Of a stretch of 64,000 nt of DNA, positions 53,204 to 62,313 are shown piece by piece. This DNA is from Sphingomonas sp. LR60 (GTDB lineage: Bacteria; Pseudomonadota; Alphaproteobacteria; Sphingomonadales; Sphingomonadaceae). The stretch covers positions 1,213,501 through 1,277,500 of the forward strand of contig NZ_JASPFK010000001.1 in NCBI RefSeq assembly GCF_036855935.1, given 5' to 3'. A program made the translations under genes and the position numbers. Each line of letters starts with the position of its first letter. The stretch's first letter is position 1. Under the pieces are notes generated by a model that worked only from the letters and a program-made list of their open reading frames with translations, was not told the origin of the DNA and searched no databases.

Positions 53204-55732
53204 CTAGAACTTCGCGCCGGCGCGGATGCCGATCGTTCGGGGGGCGATCGGAACGATATAAGGGCGCTGATCGCATGCGCCGCATTGCTGGAAGCGGGAA
53301 ATCTGGCCGCGCTCGTCCCAGAGATTTCGTGCAAATATCTCAAAGGTATAGTTCGCGAGTTCGGCGCCGATCGACAGGTTTGCGCTGGTATAGGGTTGCA
53401 GCCGGCCAAGCGCCGCGGCCTTGGCGAGGCGCAGGTCCGAGGCGGCGGAGCTTTGGTGTGCGACGAGGCCCTGTATATAGGCGCGGGCCGTGCCGATCGG
53501 GACCGAGTAACGTGCTGTTCCGCTGACCTTAAAACGCGGCGTGATCGGCAGGCGGGTGCCGCTGGGCGCGAGGACTTTCGCGCCTTCCGCGCTGCAATCG
53601 ACGGAATCGCACAGGTCCGTGCGCGTCCGGGCATTGGTGTACGAGCCGGCTGCGGTCAGCGAAAGTGCGCCCAGGGTGACGTTGGTATCCATTTCGATGC
53701 CGCGAATTCGCGCGTCGGGGCCGTTCTGGATTACGGTGAAGCTGTTTTCACCAAGGAACGAGAACTGAAATTGATCCCAATTCTGCTGATATACCGCCCC
53801 GTTAAAGCGGACGGTGCCGCCCGGTAGCGTGGTTTTCCAACCGATCTCGTAATTGGTCAAAAAGTCGGCGGCGTAATCGCCGACGTCGCCGCGGCGATTG
53901 ATCCCGCCGGGACGGAAGCCGCGCGAGGCGGTCGCATAGAGGAGGACCTCGTCGGTCGGCTTCCACGTCGCGTTGAAGCGATAGGTGACGCCCTGTCCGT
54001 CGGCCCGCTTGGGCACCACGCGGTTGCCGTCGGGAACGCCGAGGTTGACGCACGGGATCGCGCCGACGTCGGGCGTGGTGAGGAAAGCGGTGGTGTCGCC
54101 GCCATTCAGATAGGCGTCGCGCAACGTGCCGCCGCCGGCCATGTAGCAACTCGCCACGCCGGTGCGCGAGCTGCCGGCGGCGTTGAACGGGCTGGCCGTG
54201 TAGGGGCGCCCATCCGCGGCATCGACGCCGGGATTGCGACCGAAGCCGAAGAAGCCGACCAGCGAATTGTCATAGATGAAGACACGTCCGCCCGCGGTGA
54301 GCGTCAGCTTCGAGGTCAGGTCGTAGCTTGCCTCGCCGAAGACCGCATAATCCTTGTCGACACGGTGCTGTCGGGTCAGCCACAACGTACCGGGGTAGCC
54401 GTTGACGGATACCTGCTGGCCGAGGTTCGGGATCTGATAGTCCTGGAAGATCAGGTTGCTCTGCCGCTGGTAGAAGGCACCCGCGACCAACCGGAACGGC
54501 TGGTCAACCGGTGAAGCGATGCGCAATTCCTGGCTGAGCTTCTTGAAGTGATCGCGGCCGATCACCCGCTGACGCGGGTCGATCGTGTTGCCGGCATTGT
54601 CCTGATAATAGAAATAGCCGGCAAGCCCGCCGACCGCCGAATAGAGCGAGTCATAGGCTTCGGAATAATCGGTATAGTCGCTCGACTGGACCGCGCGGCG
54701 ATCGAGCAATGCACCGGCATAGGTGACGTCCCAATTGCCGAGCTGGCCCTCGATCGTCAGCGCCGCCTGCGCAAAGCGGTCGCGACGATATTCGGGGTAG
54801 AAGCGCTGCACCTCAAGGTCGCCGACCTTCGGATCGTAGCCATAGCTGCCGTGGCTGTTCTGTTCCTGATAGAGCAAGGTGGGCGTCGCGGTCCAATTGT
54901 CGTCGAGATCGATCTTGAGCGCGGCGCGGCCACCGTAGGTTTCGGTGTCGTTATAGTCCTTCTTGACGAAGGCGGCATTGTCGACGCTGATCCCGCCCGG
55001 CTGCGGCAGGAAGCGGCGCGTGCCGGGGACGTTGTCGATGAAGCCGGCGTCCTTCTGGTAGAAGCCGACCATGCGCAGCGCGACGCGCTCGCCGAACGGG
55101 ATGTTGAGCATCCCTTCGCTGACGTAGCCGATGCCGCCGGAGCGCAGCATGTTCACCTCGCCATCGACACGTCCGTAGAAGCCGGCGGTGTCGGGCTTGT
55201 TGGTGATGATGCGGATCGTCCCCGCCTCGCTCGACGCGCCGTACAGCGTGCCCTGCGGGCCGGCGAGGCTTTCGATGCGGGCGATATCGTAGACATGGAC
55301 GTCGAGCGTGCCGCCGATCGTCGTGACCGGTTGTTCGTCGAGATAGACGCCGACCGAGGGCAGGGAGCCCGAGTGATTGCCGTCACCGCCCGACGCGACG
55401 CCACGCATGTAGACGGTGGTGACACCCGGTTGCGACGACTGGAACGCGACCGACGGGAGCAATTGCGTGTAATCGTTGAAGTTGGAGACGTTGAGCTGGT
55501 CGAGGCGGCGCGTGCCGATCGCCTGGATGCTGATCGGGACGTTCTGAATGCTTTCGTCACGCTTCTGCGCGGTGACGATGATGTCGCCATCACTGGTGGT
55601 GGCGGTCGGTTGCTGAGACGGGGTGTCCGCGCTGGTGGTCTGGCCGGAGCCGGTTTGCGCTCCAGCGGGAGCGGCAAACGCCGCCGACACCAGCAACGGA
55701 ACGAGCACGCGACGACGGAAGCTGACCACCAC
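53204..55732 (-). CDS. TonB-dependent receptor (FecA/CirA-like)
   Basis: 842 residues from a GTG with AAGGGG 7 bases upstream. The signal peptide ends AFAAPAGAQ. A short linker leads to the TonB-box-like DIIVTAQKRDESIQNVPISI and the plug (LNVSNFNDYTQLLPSVAFQS, VYMRGVASGGDGNH, VGVYLDEQPVTTIGGTLDVH, IESLAGPQGTLYGASSEAGT). A 22-strand barrel ends RAGAKF. This plug type is widespread in sphingomonads and Caulobacter and differs from the three receptors at 9.5-30 kb. The upstream co-directional gene is a TPR-sulfotransferase. The ligand is unknown; the catabolic genes downstream of the permease suggest an amine or aromatic compound (inference). Confidence 0.93.
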   Translation of the reverse strand: MVVSFRRRVLVPLLVSAAFAAPAGAQTGSGQTTSADTPSQQPTATTSDGDIIVTAQKRDESIQNVPISIQAIGTRRLDQLNVSNFNDYTQLLPSVAFQSSQPGVTTVYMRGVASGGDGNHSGSLPSVGVYLDEQPVTTIGGTLDVHVYDIARIESLAGPQGTLYGASSEAGTIRIITNKPDTAGFYGRVDGEVNMLRSGGIGYVSEGMLNIPFGERVALRMVGFYQKDAGFIDNVPGTRRFLPQPGGISVDNAAFVKKDYNDTETYGGRAALKIDLDDNWTATPTLLYQEQNSHGSYGYDPKVGDLEVQRFYPEYRRDRFAQAALTIEGQLGNWDVTYAGALLDRRAVQSSDYTDYSEAYDSLYSAVGGLAGYFYYQDNAGNTIDPRQRVIGRDHFKKLSQELRIASPVDQPFRLVAGAFYQRQSNLIFQDYQIPNLGQQVSVNGYPGTLWLTRQHRVDKDYAVFGEASYDLTSKLTLTAGGRVFIYDNSLVGFFGFGRNPGVDAADGRPYTASPFNAAGSSRTGVASCYMAGGGTLRDAYLNGGDTTAFLTTPDVGAIPCVNLGVPDGNRVVPKRADGQGVTYRFNATWKPTDEVLLYATASRGFRPGGINRRGDVGDYAADFLTNYEIGWKTTLPGGTVRFNGAVYQQNWDQFQFSFLGENSFTVIQNGPDARIRGIEMDTNVTLGALSLTAAGSYTNARTRTDLCDSVDCSAEGAKVLAPSGTRLPITPRFKVSGTARYSVPIGTARAYIQGLVAHQSSAASDLRLAKAAALGRLQPYTSANLSIGAELANYTFEIFARNLWDERGQISRFQQCGACDQRPYIVPIAPRTIGIRAGAKF

Positions 55733-55824
55733 AACAATCCCCTTTGTTGCGACTATTTGATGACATGCTGCAGCGCGGCAGCAGTGCGGTCAATCCGGGA
55801 GAGAAACATTTTATCTTAAATGTC

Positions 55825-55848
55825 CGGCGTGACGAAATTGTCACGCCG
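55825..55848 (-). terminator. Hairpin spanning the sulfotransferase stop codon
   Basis: CGGCGTGAC and GTCACGCCG form a perfect 9-bp stem with a 6-base loop that includes the stop codon at 55841-55843. No real U-run follows on the minus strand (GACATTTAAG), so it may only partly separate the sulfotransferase and receptor transcripts. Confidence 0.4.
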
Positions 55849-57433
55849 ACGGCGCTGTTCCCGGCGCAAGAGGATAACAGTCGATGACGTCGCCGAGCGC
55901 CTGCTCCAGCGGTTGGAGGTGCGCGGCAAATGGTCGCCATGCGCGGTCACCGCCGCGAAAGATCGGCTGTCGTACCTGCTCGGAAGAGGCCGTGCGCACC
56001 GCTCGCTCGGTGCGGTGCGATGACAGACAGGCGGGGTCGAAGGGGAGGCGGCACGCGTCGAGCAGCGCACGGATATGCGGTTCCGGCGCATCGACCAGTT
56101 GCTCGTGGATCACCCGATGGACATGGCTGGGCTGCACCGCGTCGATGTGCGCCATCATCCGCACGTAATCGCGGTAGTAATGCCCCATGTCGTCGAGCGC
56201 GTAGCTGAAGCCCTGACCGCGCGCGAAATGCTGCTTGAAGTTCGAGAAGCAACAGGCACGTGGGTCGCGCCGCGCGTCGATGATCGTGGCATTGGGCAGG
56301 ATCAGCCGGATCAGGGCGACGTGCGCCCAGTTGTTCGGCAATTTGTCGACGAAGAAGGGGCGGTCGCTGCGGCGCTGGACCGCGGCGCGGCGGAGATATT
56401 CCTCGCCCAGCGTGCGGGCCTGCGCCGCAGTAATGGTCGCGAGCCCCGCGGGATAGTCGGCGATGCGGCGGGCGAGCGCGGGCAGGTCGGGCAATTCGGT
56501 CGTGCCCTCGACCAAGGGGTGACTGGCGAGGATCTGTTCGACCAGCGTCGATCCGGCGCGCGGCATTCCGAGAACGAAGATCGGGTCGTGTGCAGGGCAG
56601 CCCCAGCCGGCGCGTTCGGCAAAGAAGTCGGCGGTGGCGGTCGCGACGATCGTGTCGACGAACTGTGTCGTCTCGCTGGCGTCATAGGCGATCTGCGTCC
56701 GGCGCAGCGCATTGCCGGCGGCATAATGCGCAAAGGCGCGATCGGCGTCGCCGCGTTCCTCCCATGCCTTGCCGAGCGCGAAGTCGAGATGGAAGCGATC
56801 TTCGATCGTGATCGCCGGATCGGCAAGCGCGGTGGCCATCGCCGCGACATCCGCATCGTCGAACCGCACGGTCTTGAGGTTCGCGAGGCTCCACCATGCC
56901 TCGCCCAGCGCCGGGCGCAAGGCAATCGCGCCGCGATAGGCGGCGACGCCGTCCGCCTGTCGCCCGACCGTCTTGAGCATATGACCGTAGCTCATCCACA
57001 CCTTCGGCTGCGAGGGGGCGGCGGCGAGCACGCGTTCGTAGAGCGTGATCGCTTCCTCGAACCCGCCAAGCCGGCCGAGTGCCGCGGCCTTGAGATTGGC
57101 GTGTCCGAGATGCTCTGGCTCGGCGGCGAGCAACGTGTCGAGTTCGGCGAGCGCGTCGACGGCGCGGTTCTGGCGGTAGAGTACGATCGCAAGATTGGCG
57201 CGCGCCGCGGTGAAGCCGGGTGCGAGTTCGAGCGCGCGGCGCAACAGTGTCTCGGCATCGCGATTGCGCCCGATCCGTCCGGCCAGTTCGGCGAGCATCC
57301 GGATCGCGCGGGCATCGAACGGGTCGCGCTTCAGGTAAGTGCGCAGCAACGGCTCGGCGACGTCGAGCTGATTGTCGTGGAGCGCCAGCGCGGCGTCGAC
57401 TAGCAAGGCAGGGAAACGGGCAGGGTTGGGCAT
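55841..57433 (-). CDS. TPR-containing sulfotransferase-family protein
   Basis: 530 residues. Residues 10-230 form TPR-like repeats (DVAEPLLRTYLKRDPFDARA, AETLLRRALELAPGFTAARA, EEAITLYERVLAAAPSQPKV). The C-terminal sulfotransferase domain has the 5'-PAPS loop FVLGMPRAGSTLVEQILASH, TELPDLPAL, RPFFVDKLPNNW and IIDARRDPRACCFSNFKQHF (3'-phosphate site). It is cytoplasmic. This pairing of TPR-sulfotransferase with a TonB receptor recurs in sphingomonads and Caulobacter; the acceptor is unknown. The start codon overlaps that of the divergent permease. Confidence 0.9.
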   Translation of the reverse strand: MPNPARFPALLVDAALALHDNQLDVAEPLLRTYLKRDPFDARAIRMLAELAGRIGRNRDAETLLRRALELAPGFTAARANLAIVLYRQNRAVDALAELDTLLAAEPEHLGHANLKAAALGRLGGFEEAITLYERVLAAAPSQPKVWMSYGHMLKTVGRQADGVAAYRGAIALRPALGEAWWSLANLKTVRFDDADVAAMATALADPAITIEDRFHLDFALGKAWEERGDADRAFAHYAAGNALRRTQIAYDASETTQFVDTIVATATADFFAERAGWGCPAHDPIFVLGMPRAGSTLVEQILASHPLVEGTTELPDLPALARRIADYPAGLATITAAQARTLGEEYLRRAAVQRRSDRPFFVDKLPNNWAHVALIRLILPNATIIDARRDPRACCFSNFKQHFARGQGFSYALDDMGHYYRDYVRMMAHIDAVQPSHVHRVIHEQLVDAPEPHIRALLDACRLPFDPACLSSHRTERAVRTASSEQVRQPIFRGGDRAWRPFAAHLQPLEQALGDVIDCYPLAPGTAPSA

Positions 57434-58763
57434 GGACGAACGAGCAGACCACGGCGAGGCGACCGGATCAAGCGCCAGGTCCATGGAAGGAAAAGGCGCG
57501 CTCGGCTTCTGGGGCGCGCTGGCGCTGGTGATGGGCAATCTGATCGGGTCGGGCATCTACCTGCTGCCCGCGACGCTGGCGCCGTTCGGGGCGAATGCGA
57601 CCTTCGGCTGGGTGGTGACGATCGCCGGGGCGATGGCGCTGGCGTTCGTCTTCGCGCGGCTGGCGGCGGCGGTGCCGCAGGCGGGCGGACCGTATGCCTA
57701 TGCCGATGCGGCGTTCGGGCCGGCGGTCGGCTTCGCGACGGCGTGGAGCTATTGGACATTGATCTGGGCGGGCAACGGTGCGGTGGCGGTCGCGGCGGTC
57801 AGCGCGCTGAGCGTCGCCATCCCGGCGCTCGCGCCCCATGCGGCGATCGCGGCGGTGGCAATGGTTTGGGTCTTCGTCGGCGTGAACGTCCGCGGCGTTG
57901 CGGCGGCGGCGCGGGTGCAGGTGGTGACGATGGTGCTCAAGCTGATGCCGCTCGCCGCGGTGGCGCTGCTCGCCGGCTGGCTGCTGCTGACCAAGGGCGG
58001 CGCGGCGGTGGTGCAGGATGCGCCGGTGCCGCTCGCCGCGGGCACGATCGCGGGCGCGGCGGCACTGACCTTCTGGGGCTTCCTGGGTGTCGAGTCCGCG
58101 ACGGTGCCGGCCGACCGGATGCGGGACCCGGCACGTACCGTGCCGCGCGCGACGCTGATCGGGACTGCGGCGGTGGGCGTGATCTATCTGATCGTCTCGG
58201 GGGCGATCACCGCCTTGATGCCGCGTGCGGCGGTCACCGCGTCGCCGGCGCCAATCGCCGACTTTCTGGGAAGCGCGCTGGGTGGGGCGACCGCGCAGAT
58301 CGTGGCGCTGTTCGCGACGGTGAGCGCGTTGGGCACGCTGAACGGCTTCGTCCTGCTGCAAGGCGAGGTGCCGCGGGCGATGGCGCGTGGCGGGGTGTTC
58401 CCGCGTTGGTTCGGGCATGAGAACGCGGCGGGGGTGCCGGTACGCGCGCACGTCCTGGCGGGCATGATGGTGACGGCGGTGACGCTGGCCAATTATACGC
58501 GCGGTATGGGCGACCTGTTCGCGTTCGTCGCTGCGGTGTCGCTGGCGGCGGGGATGCTCGCCTATTTCGTCAGTGCGCTGGCCGGTGTGGCGTTGCTGCG
58601 CGGCGATACGGTCGGGCGCATCGCGGGACTCGCGTCCGCGCTGTTCATCGCGTGGCTGTCCTATGGGCTCGGGCCGGAGGCGAACGCCTGGGCGTTGGTG
58701 CTGCTGCTTGCGGGCGTGCCCGTCTATTGGTGGGTCAGGCGCGTCGTCGCCAGCGGCCGATGA
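57432..58763 (+). CDS. APC-family amino acid/amine permease
   Basis: 443 residues from ATG 57432, or 426 from ATG 57483; the first membrane segment begins soon after the second. About 12 membrane segments are visible. APC features include ALVMGNLIGSGIYLLPATLA in helix 1, PQAGGPYAYADAAFGPAVGF, ALTFWGFLGVESATVPADRM and RDPARTVPRATLIGTAAVGV. It would import an amino acid, amine or related cation. It is divergent from the sulfotransferase and its 3' end overlaps the convergent oxidoreductase by 29 bases. The substrate may be that of the Rieske oxygenase and FAD oxidoreductase (inference). Confidence 0.92.
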   Translation: MDERADHGEATGSSARSMEGKGALGFWGALALVMGNLIGSGIYLLPATLAPFGANATFGWVVTIAGAMALAFVFARLAAAVPQAGGPYAYADAAFGPAVGFATAWSYWTLIWAGNGAVAVAAVSALSVAIPALAPHAAIAAVAMVWVFVGVNVRGVAAAARVQVVTMVLKLMPLAAVALLAGWLLLTKGGAAVVQDAPVPLAAGTIAGAAALTFWGFLGVESATVPADRMRDPARTVPRATLIGTAAVGVIYLIVSGAITALMPRAAVTASPAPIADFLGSALGGATAQIVALFATVSALGTLNGFVLLQGEVPRAMARGGVFPRWFGHENAAGVPVRAHVLAGMMVTAVTLANYTRGMGDLFAFVAAVSLAAGMLAYFVSALAGVALLRGDTVGRIAGLASALFIAWLSYGLGPEANAWALVLLLAGVPVYWWVRRVVASGR

Positions 58764-60348
58764 GGCTGCGGTCGGCAAGGATCGCCTGCGCCGCATTGTG
58801 GCCCGGCGCCCCGGTCACCCCGCCGCCCGGATGCGTGCCCGATCCGCACATGTAGAGGCCGTGGATCGGCGCGCGATAGTCGCCATGCCCGAGCACCGGC
58901 CGCGCCGACCATAATTGGTCGAGGCTCATGCGGCCGTGGAAGATGTCGCCGTCGATCAGCCCGAACTTGCGCTCCAGATCGAGTGGCGAGTGGATCTGGC
59001 GCGCGATCACCGATTTCTTGAAGTTGGGGGCGTGGCGGTCGACCGTGTCGATGATGAGGTCGGCGACTTCCTCGCGCGCGTCGTCCCAACTGCGGCCGTC
59101 CGGTAGCTGCGGCGCGAATTGCTGGCAGAACAGGCTGGCGATGTGCATTCCCGGCGGGGCGAGGCTGTCGTCGACGGTGGTGGGGAGCTTCATCTCGACG
59201 ATCGGTTCTCGCGACCAGCCGTGGACCTTCGCATCGTCGAAGGCGCGGTCCATGTAGTCGAGGCCGGGGGCGATGATGATCCCGGCGGTGTGGTGCTCGG
59301 CGCGCTCCTTGCCGGGCAATACGGTGAAGTCGGGCAGTTCGCTGAGCGCGACGTTCATGCGGAACGTGCCCGAGCCGGTCTTGAACCCGGCGACGCGGCG
59401 GCGGAAATCCTCCGGCATGTCGCTGGCATCCACCATCTGTCGGTAGAGCATCGCCGGGCCGACGTTGGCGGCGACGATCGGCGCGGCGATCTCCTCGCCG
59501 CTTTCCAGCACCACGCCGGCCGCCTTGCCGCCGTCGACCAGCACGCGCGCGACCGGCGCGTCGAGGCTGATCTCGACCCCGGCATCGAGGCACGCCGCCT
59601 GCATCGCCTGCGTGATCGCGCCCATCCCGCCGACCGAATGGCCCCATGCGCCGAACTTGCCGTTCACCTCGCCGAAGACGTGGTGGAGCAGGACATAGGC
59701 CGAGCCAGGGGTCGACACGCCCGCGAAATTACCGACCACGGCGTCGAAGGCGAACGCCGATTTGACGTGGTCGTCCTCGAACCAGCCATCGAGGAAGTCG
59801 CGTGCCGATTTGGTGAAGACGTCGAGCAGGTCGCGCTGCGCGGCGATGTCGAGCTTGGCGAGCGGCCAGCCCTGTCGGGCGGCGGACACCACCTCCGCCA
59901 GACCGCCGCCGGCGTTGGGCGGGGCTTTAAGCGCGAGGTCGCGGAGCACCTGCGCGACGCGTTCCAGCGCGGCGTCATAGCGCGGATAGGCGTCGGCATC
60001 GCGACGGCTGAAGCGCGCGAACTGCTCCTGCGTGCGCTGCATTCCGCCGCCAAGCGTGAGGTAGGTGTCGGGAAAGGGGAAGAAGTTGCTGATCGTCCGC
60101 TCGATGATGCGGTAGCCGCGATCGTGCAGCTTCATGTCCGCGATCACCTTCGGTCGCAGCAGGCTGACCGTGTAGCTGGCGGTGGAGTTGCGGAAGCCGG
60201 GGTGGAATTCCTCGGTCACCGCCGCGCCGCCGACGACGTGACGGCGTTCGAGCACGCGGACCTTCAGCCCGGCACGCGCGAGATAGAAGGCGCAGACCAG
60301 CCCGTTGTGTCCGCCGCCGATGATGAGTGCGTCGTACTTTTCCGTCAT
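58735..60348 (-). CDS. PYROXD2/phytoene-desaturase-like FAD oxidoreductase
   Basis: 537 residues from ATG 60348; the frame extends back to 60402 only by reading through a repeat. The N-terminal dinucleotide fold is YDALIIGGGHNGLVCAFYLA with ERRHVVGGAAVTEEFHPGFR. The C-terminal FAD motif is MCGSGTHPGGGVTGAPGHNA. Internal matches include GGMGAITQAMQAACLDAGVE. This is the carotenoid-desaturase-like/PYROXD2 group, not a proven carotenoid enzyme. It may oxidise an amine or fatty-acyl substrate. It is co-directional with and downstream of the Rieske oxygenase gene, with a REP pair in between. Confidence 0.9.
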   Translation of the reverse strand: MTEKYDALIIGGGHNGLVCAFYLARAGLKVRVLERRHVVGGAAVTEEFHPGFRNSTASYTVSLLRPKVIADMKLHDRGYRIIERTISNFFPFPDTYLTLGGGMQRTQEQFARFSRRDADAYPRYDAALERVAQVLRDLALKAPPNAGGGLAEVVSAARQGWPLAKLDIAAQRDLLDVFTKSARDFLDGWFEDDHVKSAFAFDAVVGNFAGVSTPGSAYVLLHHVFGEVNGKFGAWGHSVGGMGAITQAMQAACLDAGVEISLDAPVARVLVDGGKAAGVVLESGEEIAAPIVAANVGPAMLYRQMVDASDMPEDFRRRVAGFKTGSGTFRMNVALSELPDFTVLPGKERAEHHTAGIIIAPGLDYMDRAFDDAKVHGWSREPIVEMKLPTTVDDSLAPPGMHIASLFCQQFAPQLPDGRSWDDAREEVADLIIDTVDRHAPNFKKSVIARQIHSPLDLERKFGLIDGDIFHGRMSLDQLWSARPVLGHGDYRAPIHGLYMCGSGTHPGGGVTGAPGHNAAQAILADRSLIGRWRRRA

Positions 60349-60353
60349 CTTGC

Positions 60354-60384
60354 CCCCGTCGCCCCTGCGCAGGCAGGGGCCTAT
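60354..60384. repeat. REP-like palindrome, first arm of an inverted pair
   Basis: The arm contains the perfect hairpin GCCCCTGC-GCAG-GCAGGGGC (8-bp stem, 4-base loop, 60361-60380), flanked by CCCCGTC and CTATG. Its reverse complement recurs at 60461-60489. It lies directly upstream of the oxidoreductase start and between it and the Rieske gene. Confidence 0.8.
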
Positions 60385-60447
60385 GTCTGTTCGTTCCGCC
60401 ACGTCTTTTCGACGAGGAATGCCGTGCCTGTGTCTAACCTTGCCCAG

Positions 60448-61653
60448 TCACTCGACAGTCATGGGCCCCTGCCTGCGCAGGGGCGACGGGGAGTTATGTG
60501 ACCAGCCCGGCGGCGGTGCGCGGTGGAGGCGGGCCTCCGGTATCCGCGCGCGGATCTTGGCGGCGAAGCTGCGCAGACACACCTCGCTCGCGCCGATCGG
60601 GCCGGCGGTGTAGCTGGACGAGGCCATGCCCTGTTGCACGAGCTCGATCAGCCAGGTGTCCTCGGCGTTGACGGTGCGGTTGATCCGCCAATTGGCGTAA
60701 CGGGCGAGCTTCATCTCGCGACGCGCGTCGGGCAGCGCGAAGGTCATCTCGCGCAGCATGCACGTCGTCGGCGTCAGCGGCAGCCATTGCATGAAGTCGA
60801 CCTGATCGGCGTAGATATCGAACGCCATGTTCGGCCAGAGCTTGTAATAGAGCCACAGGCGCTGGTTGGTTTCGGGCAGGTGATCGACGCGCGGCAGGTG
60901 CGTCTGATAGAAACGCTCCCACACGTTGTCGGAAGGTCGATCGACGAGCTGCCCCGACATCTTGTCGACCCAGCCCGCCGCCTCGATCGCGTAGCTCTTG
61001 CCGAACAGCCGGCTGAGCCCGTCATGGGCGACGGGGATGTGGAGGTTGTCGGAATAATTATCGCCGACATTCTTCCAGTTCACGGCCCGCGTGCGATGGC
61101 GCACGTCGCCGATCCGGCGCAGGTCGGCGAAGCGATAGGGCGCGATCTCGTGATCGTAGGGCGCCATCATTTCCGCGACGCGCGGTCCGCCGTCATCCTC
61201 GAGCCGCACGAACACGAACCCGCGCCAGCGGTCGATGTCGACCGGAACGAGCCCGCTATCCGCCATGTCGAGCGCGGGATAGTCGCGACGCATCGGCACG
61301 CCGCTCAATCGCCCGTCCAGCTCATAGGCCCAGGCATGATACGGGCACACCAATTTGCGCGCGCACCCGGCGTCACCCTCGACCAACCGCATCGCGCGGT
61401 GACGACAGACGTTGTGGAAGGCCCGGATTTCGCCGTTGCCGCCGCGCACGACCACAACATTTTCGTTCAGATACGACAGCGTTCGCCATGCGCCGGGCTG
61501 GTCGAGATCGCTCTCGTGGCACACGATCTGCCACGAGGGGCGGATGACGCGCGCGCATTCGAGCGCGAAAAACTCCGGATCGGTGTACAGCCAACCGGGC
61601 AGGCTCCAGTCGGCATCGGGATCACGATCATGCAGCTCGGCCGGACGGAGCAT
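60448..61653 (-). CDS. Rieske-type aromatic-ring-hydroxylating/N-demethylating oxygenase alpha subunit
   Basis: 401 residues from ATG 61653. Rieske cluster ligands are HNVCRHRAMRLVEG and LVCPYHAWAYELDG. The catalytic domain shows NWKNVGDNYSDNLHIPVAHD (2-His Fe site) with a later Asp-bearing MAFDIYADQVDF segment. The subclass resembles GbcA/stachydrine-demethylase and carnitine-monooxygenase alpha subunits rather than naphthalene dioxygenases; a reductase gene is not in the window. The last residues (SPSPLRRQGPMTVE) are encoded by the REP arm, so the C-terminus looks extended by the repeat. It is divergent from a TetR regulator. The substrate is unknown. Confidence 0.9.
   Translation of the reverse strand: MLRPAELHDRDPDADWSLPGWLYTDPEFFALECARVIRPSWQIVCHESDLDQPGAWRTLSYLNENVVVVRGGNGEIRAFHNVCRHRAMRLVEGDAGCARKLVCPYHAWAYELDGRLSGVPMRRDYPALDMADSGLVPVDIDRWRGFVFVRLEDDGGPRVAEMMAPYDHEIAPYRFADLRRIGDVRHRTRAVNWKNVGDNYSDNLHIPVAHDGLSRLFGKSYAIEAAGWVDKMSGQLVDRPSDNVWERFYQTHLPRVDHLPETNQRLWLYYKLWPNMAFDIYADQVDFMQWLPLTPTTCMLREMTFALPDARREMKLARYANWRINRTVNAEDTWLIELVQQGMASSSYTAGPIGASEVCLRSFAAKIRARIPEARLHRAPPPGWSHNSPSPLRRQGPMTVE
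60461..60489. repeat. REP-like palindrome, second arm of an inverted pair
   Basis: Reverse complement of the first arm: ATGGGCCCCTGCCTGCGCAG then GGGCGACGG. It overlaps the 3' end of the Rieske gene. Together with 60354-60384 it makes a BIME/REPIN-like inverted pair around a 76-base unique core. Confidence 0.8.
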
Positions 61654-61701
61654 AGGAGGTTCTCGCGTGCTTGTTGCACGAACGTATAACAAGGTGCAGC
61701 G

Positions 61702-62276
61702 TTGAGCAAGCGCGCAAGTCCCGACGATCGTCGCCGCGACCTGATCGAGGCGACGGTGCGCGTGCTCGCGGAACGCGGCGCGGCGGGCGCGTCGGTGCGG
61801 ACGATCGCCGCGGCGGCGAACGTGTCGCCGGGATTGGTGACGCATCATTTCGGCGGAGTCGATCGACTGGTGGCCGCCTCTTACGATCATGTCGCGGCGC
61901 AGGTCGCGACGGCGCTGGAGGCGGCGGTCGAGGCAGAGGAAGCGCGCCACGCGCGCGATTGGCGGCCTATGTCGCGGCCAACTTCGCTGCGCCGATCGCC
62001 GATCCGGCGCTGCTCGCGACGTGGCTGGCGCTATGGAGCCTGGCGCGGGGTGACGTGGCGATGCTGGCGCGGCATGAACATCATTATGCGGATTTTCGGG
62101 CGCGGTTGGAGGACTTGCTTGCCGAGTGTGGCGTGGCGCCCGCGCGGGTGCGGCTGGCGGCGATCGGGGTTACCGCATTGGTCGATGGCTTGTGGCTGGA
62201 GTTGTGCCTGTCGCCCGACAGCTTCTCCGCCGAAGAGGCGCGGCAGATCGCGGCGGCATATCTGGCGGGGTTGTGA
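61702..62276 (+). pseudogene. TetR/BetI-like regulator split by a frameshift
   Basis: The first frame starts MSKRASPDDRRRDLIEATVR and carries a normal TetR HTH (ASVRTIAAAANVSPGLVTHH, FGGVDRLVAASYDHVAAQ). After about residue 83 it turns into Arg/Trp-rich nonsense. The next frame supplies the ligand domain (RLAAYVAANFAAPIADPALL, ATWLALWSLARGDVAMLARH, VTALVDGLWLELCLSPDSFS) to the stop at 62276. The shift falls in the GC repeat at about 61941-61958, one base. Joined, it is about 190 residues, the BetI length. BetI-type regulators repress choline or amine catabolism, and it is divergent from the Rieske oxygenase. Without repair it would lack its sensor domain. Confidence 0.85.
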
Positions 62277-62313
62277 AGTGAGATCATCAAGGACGTTGGT
62301 CAAACATCCTGAT

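Noticed and set aside
57468..58796. Minus-strand open frame of about 442 codons opposite the permease
   Set aside because: Extremely Arg/His-rich translation without motifs; a shadow of the APC permease.
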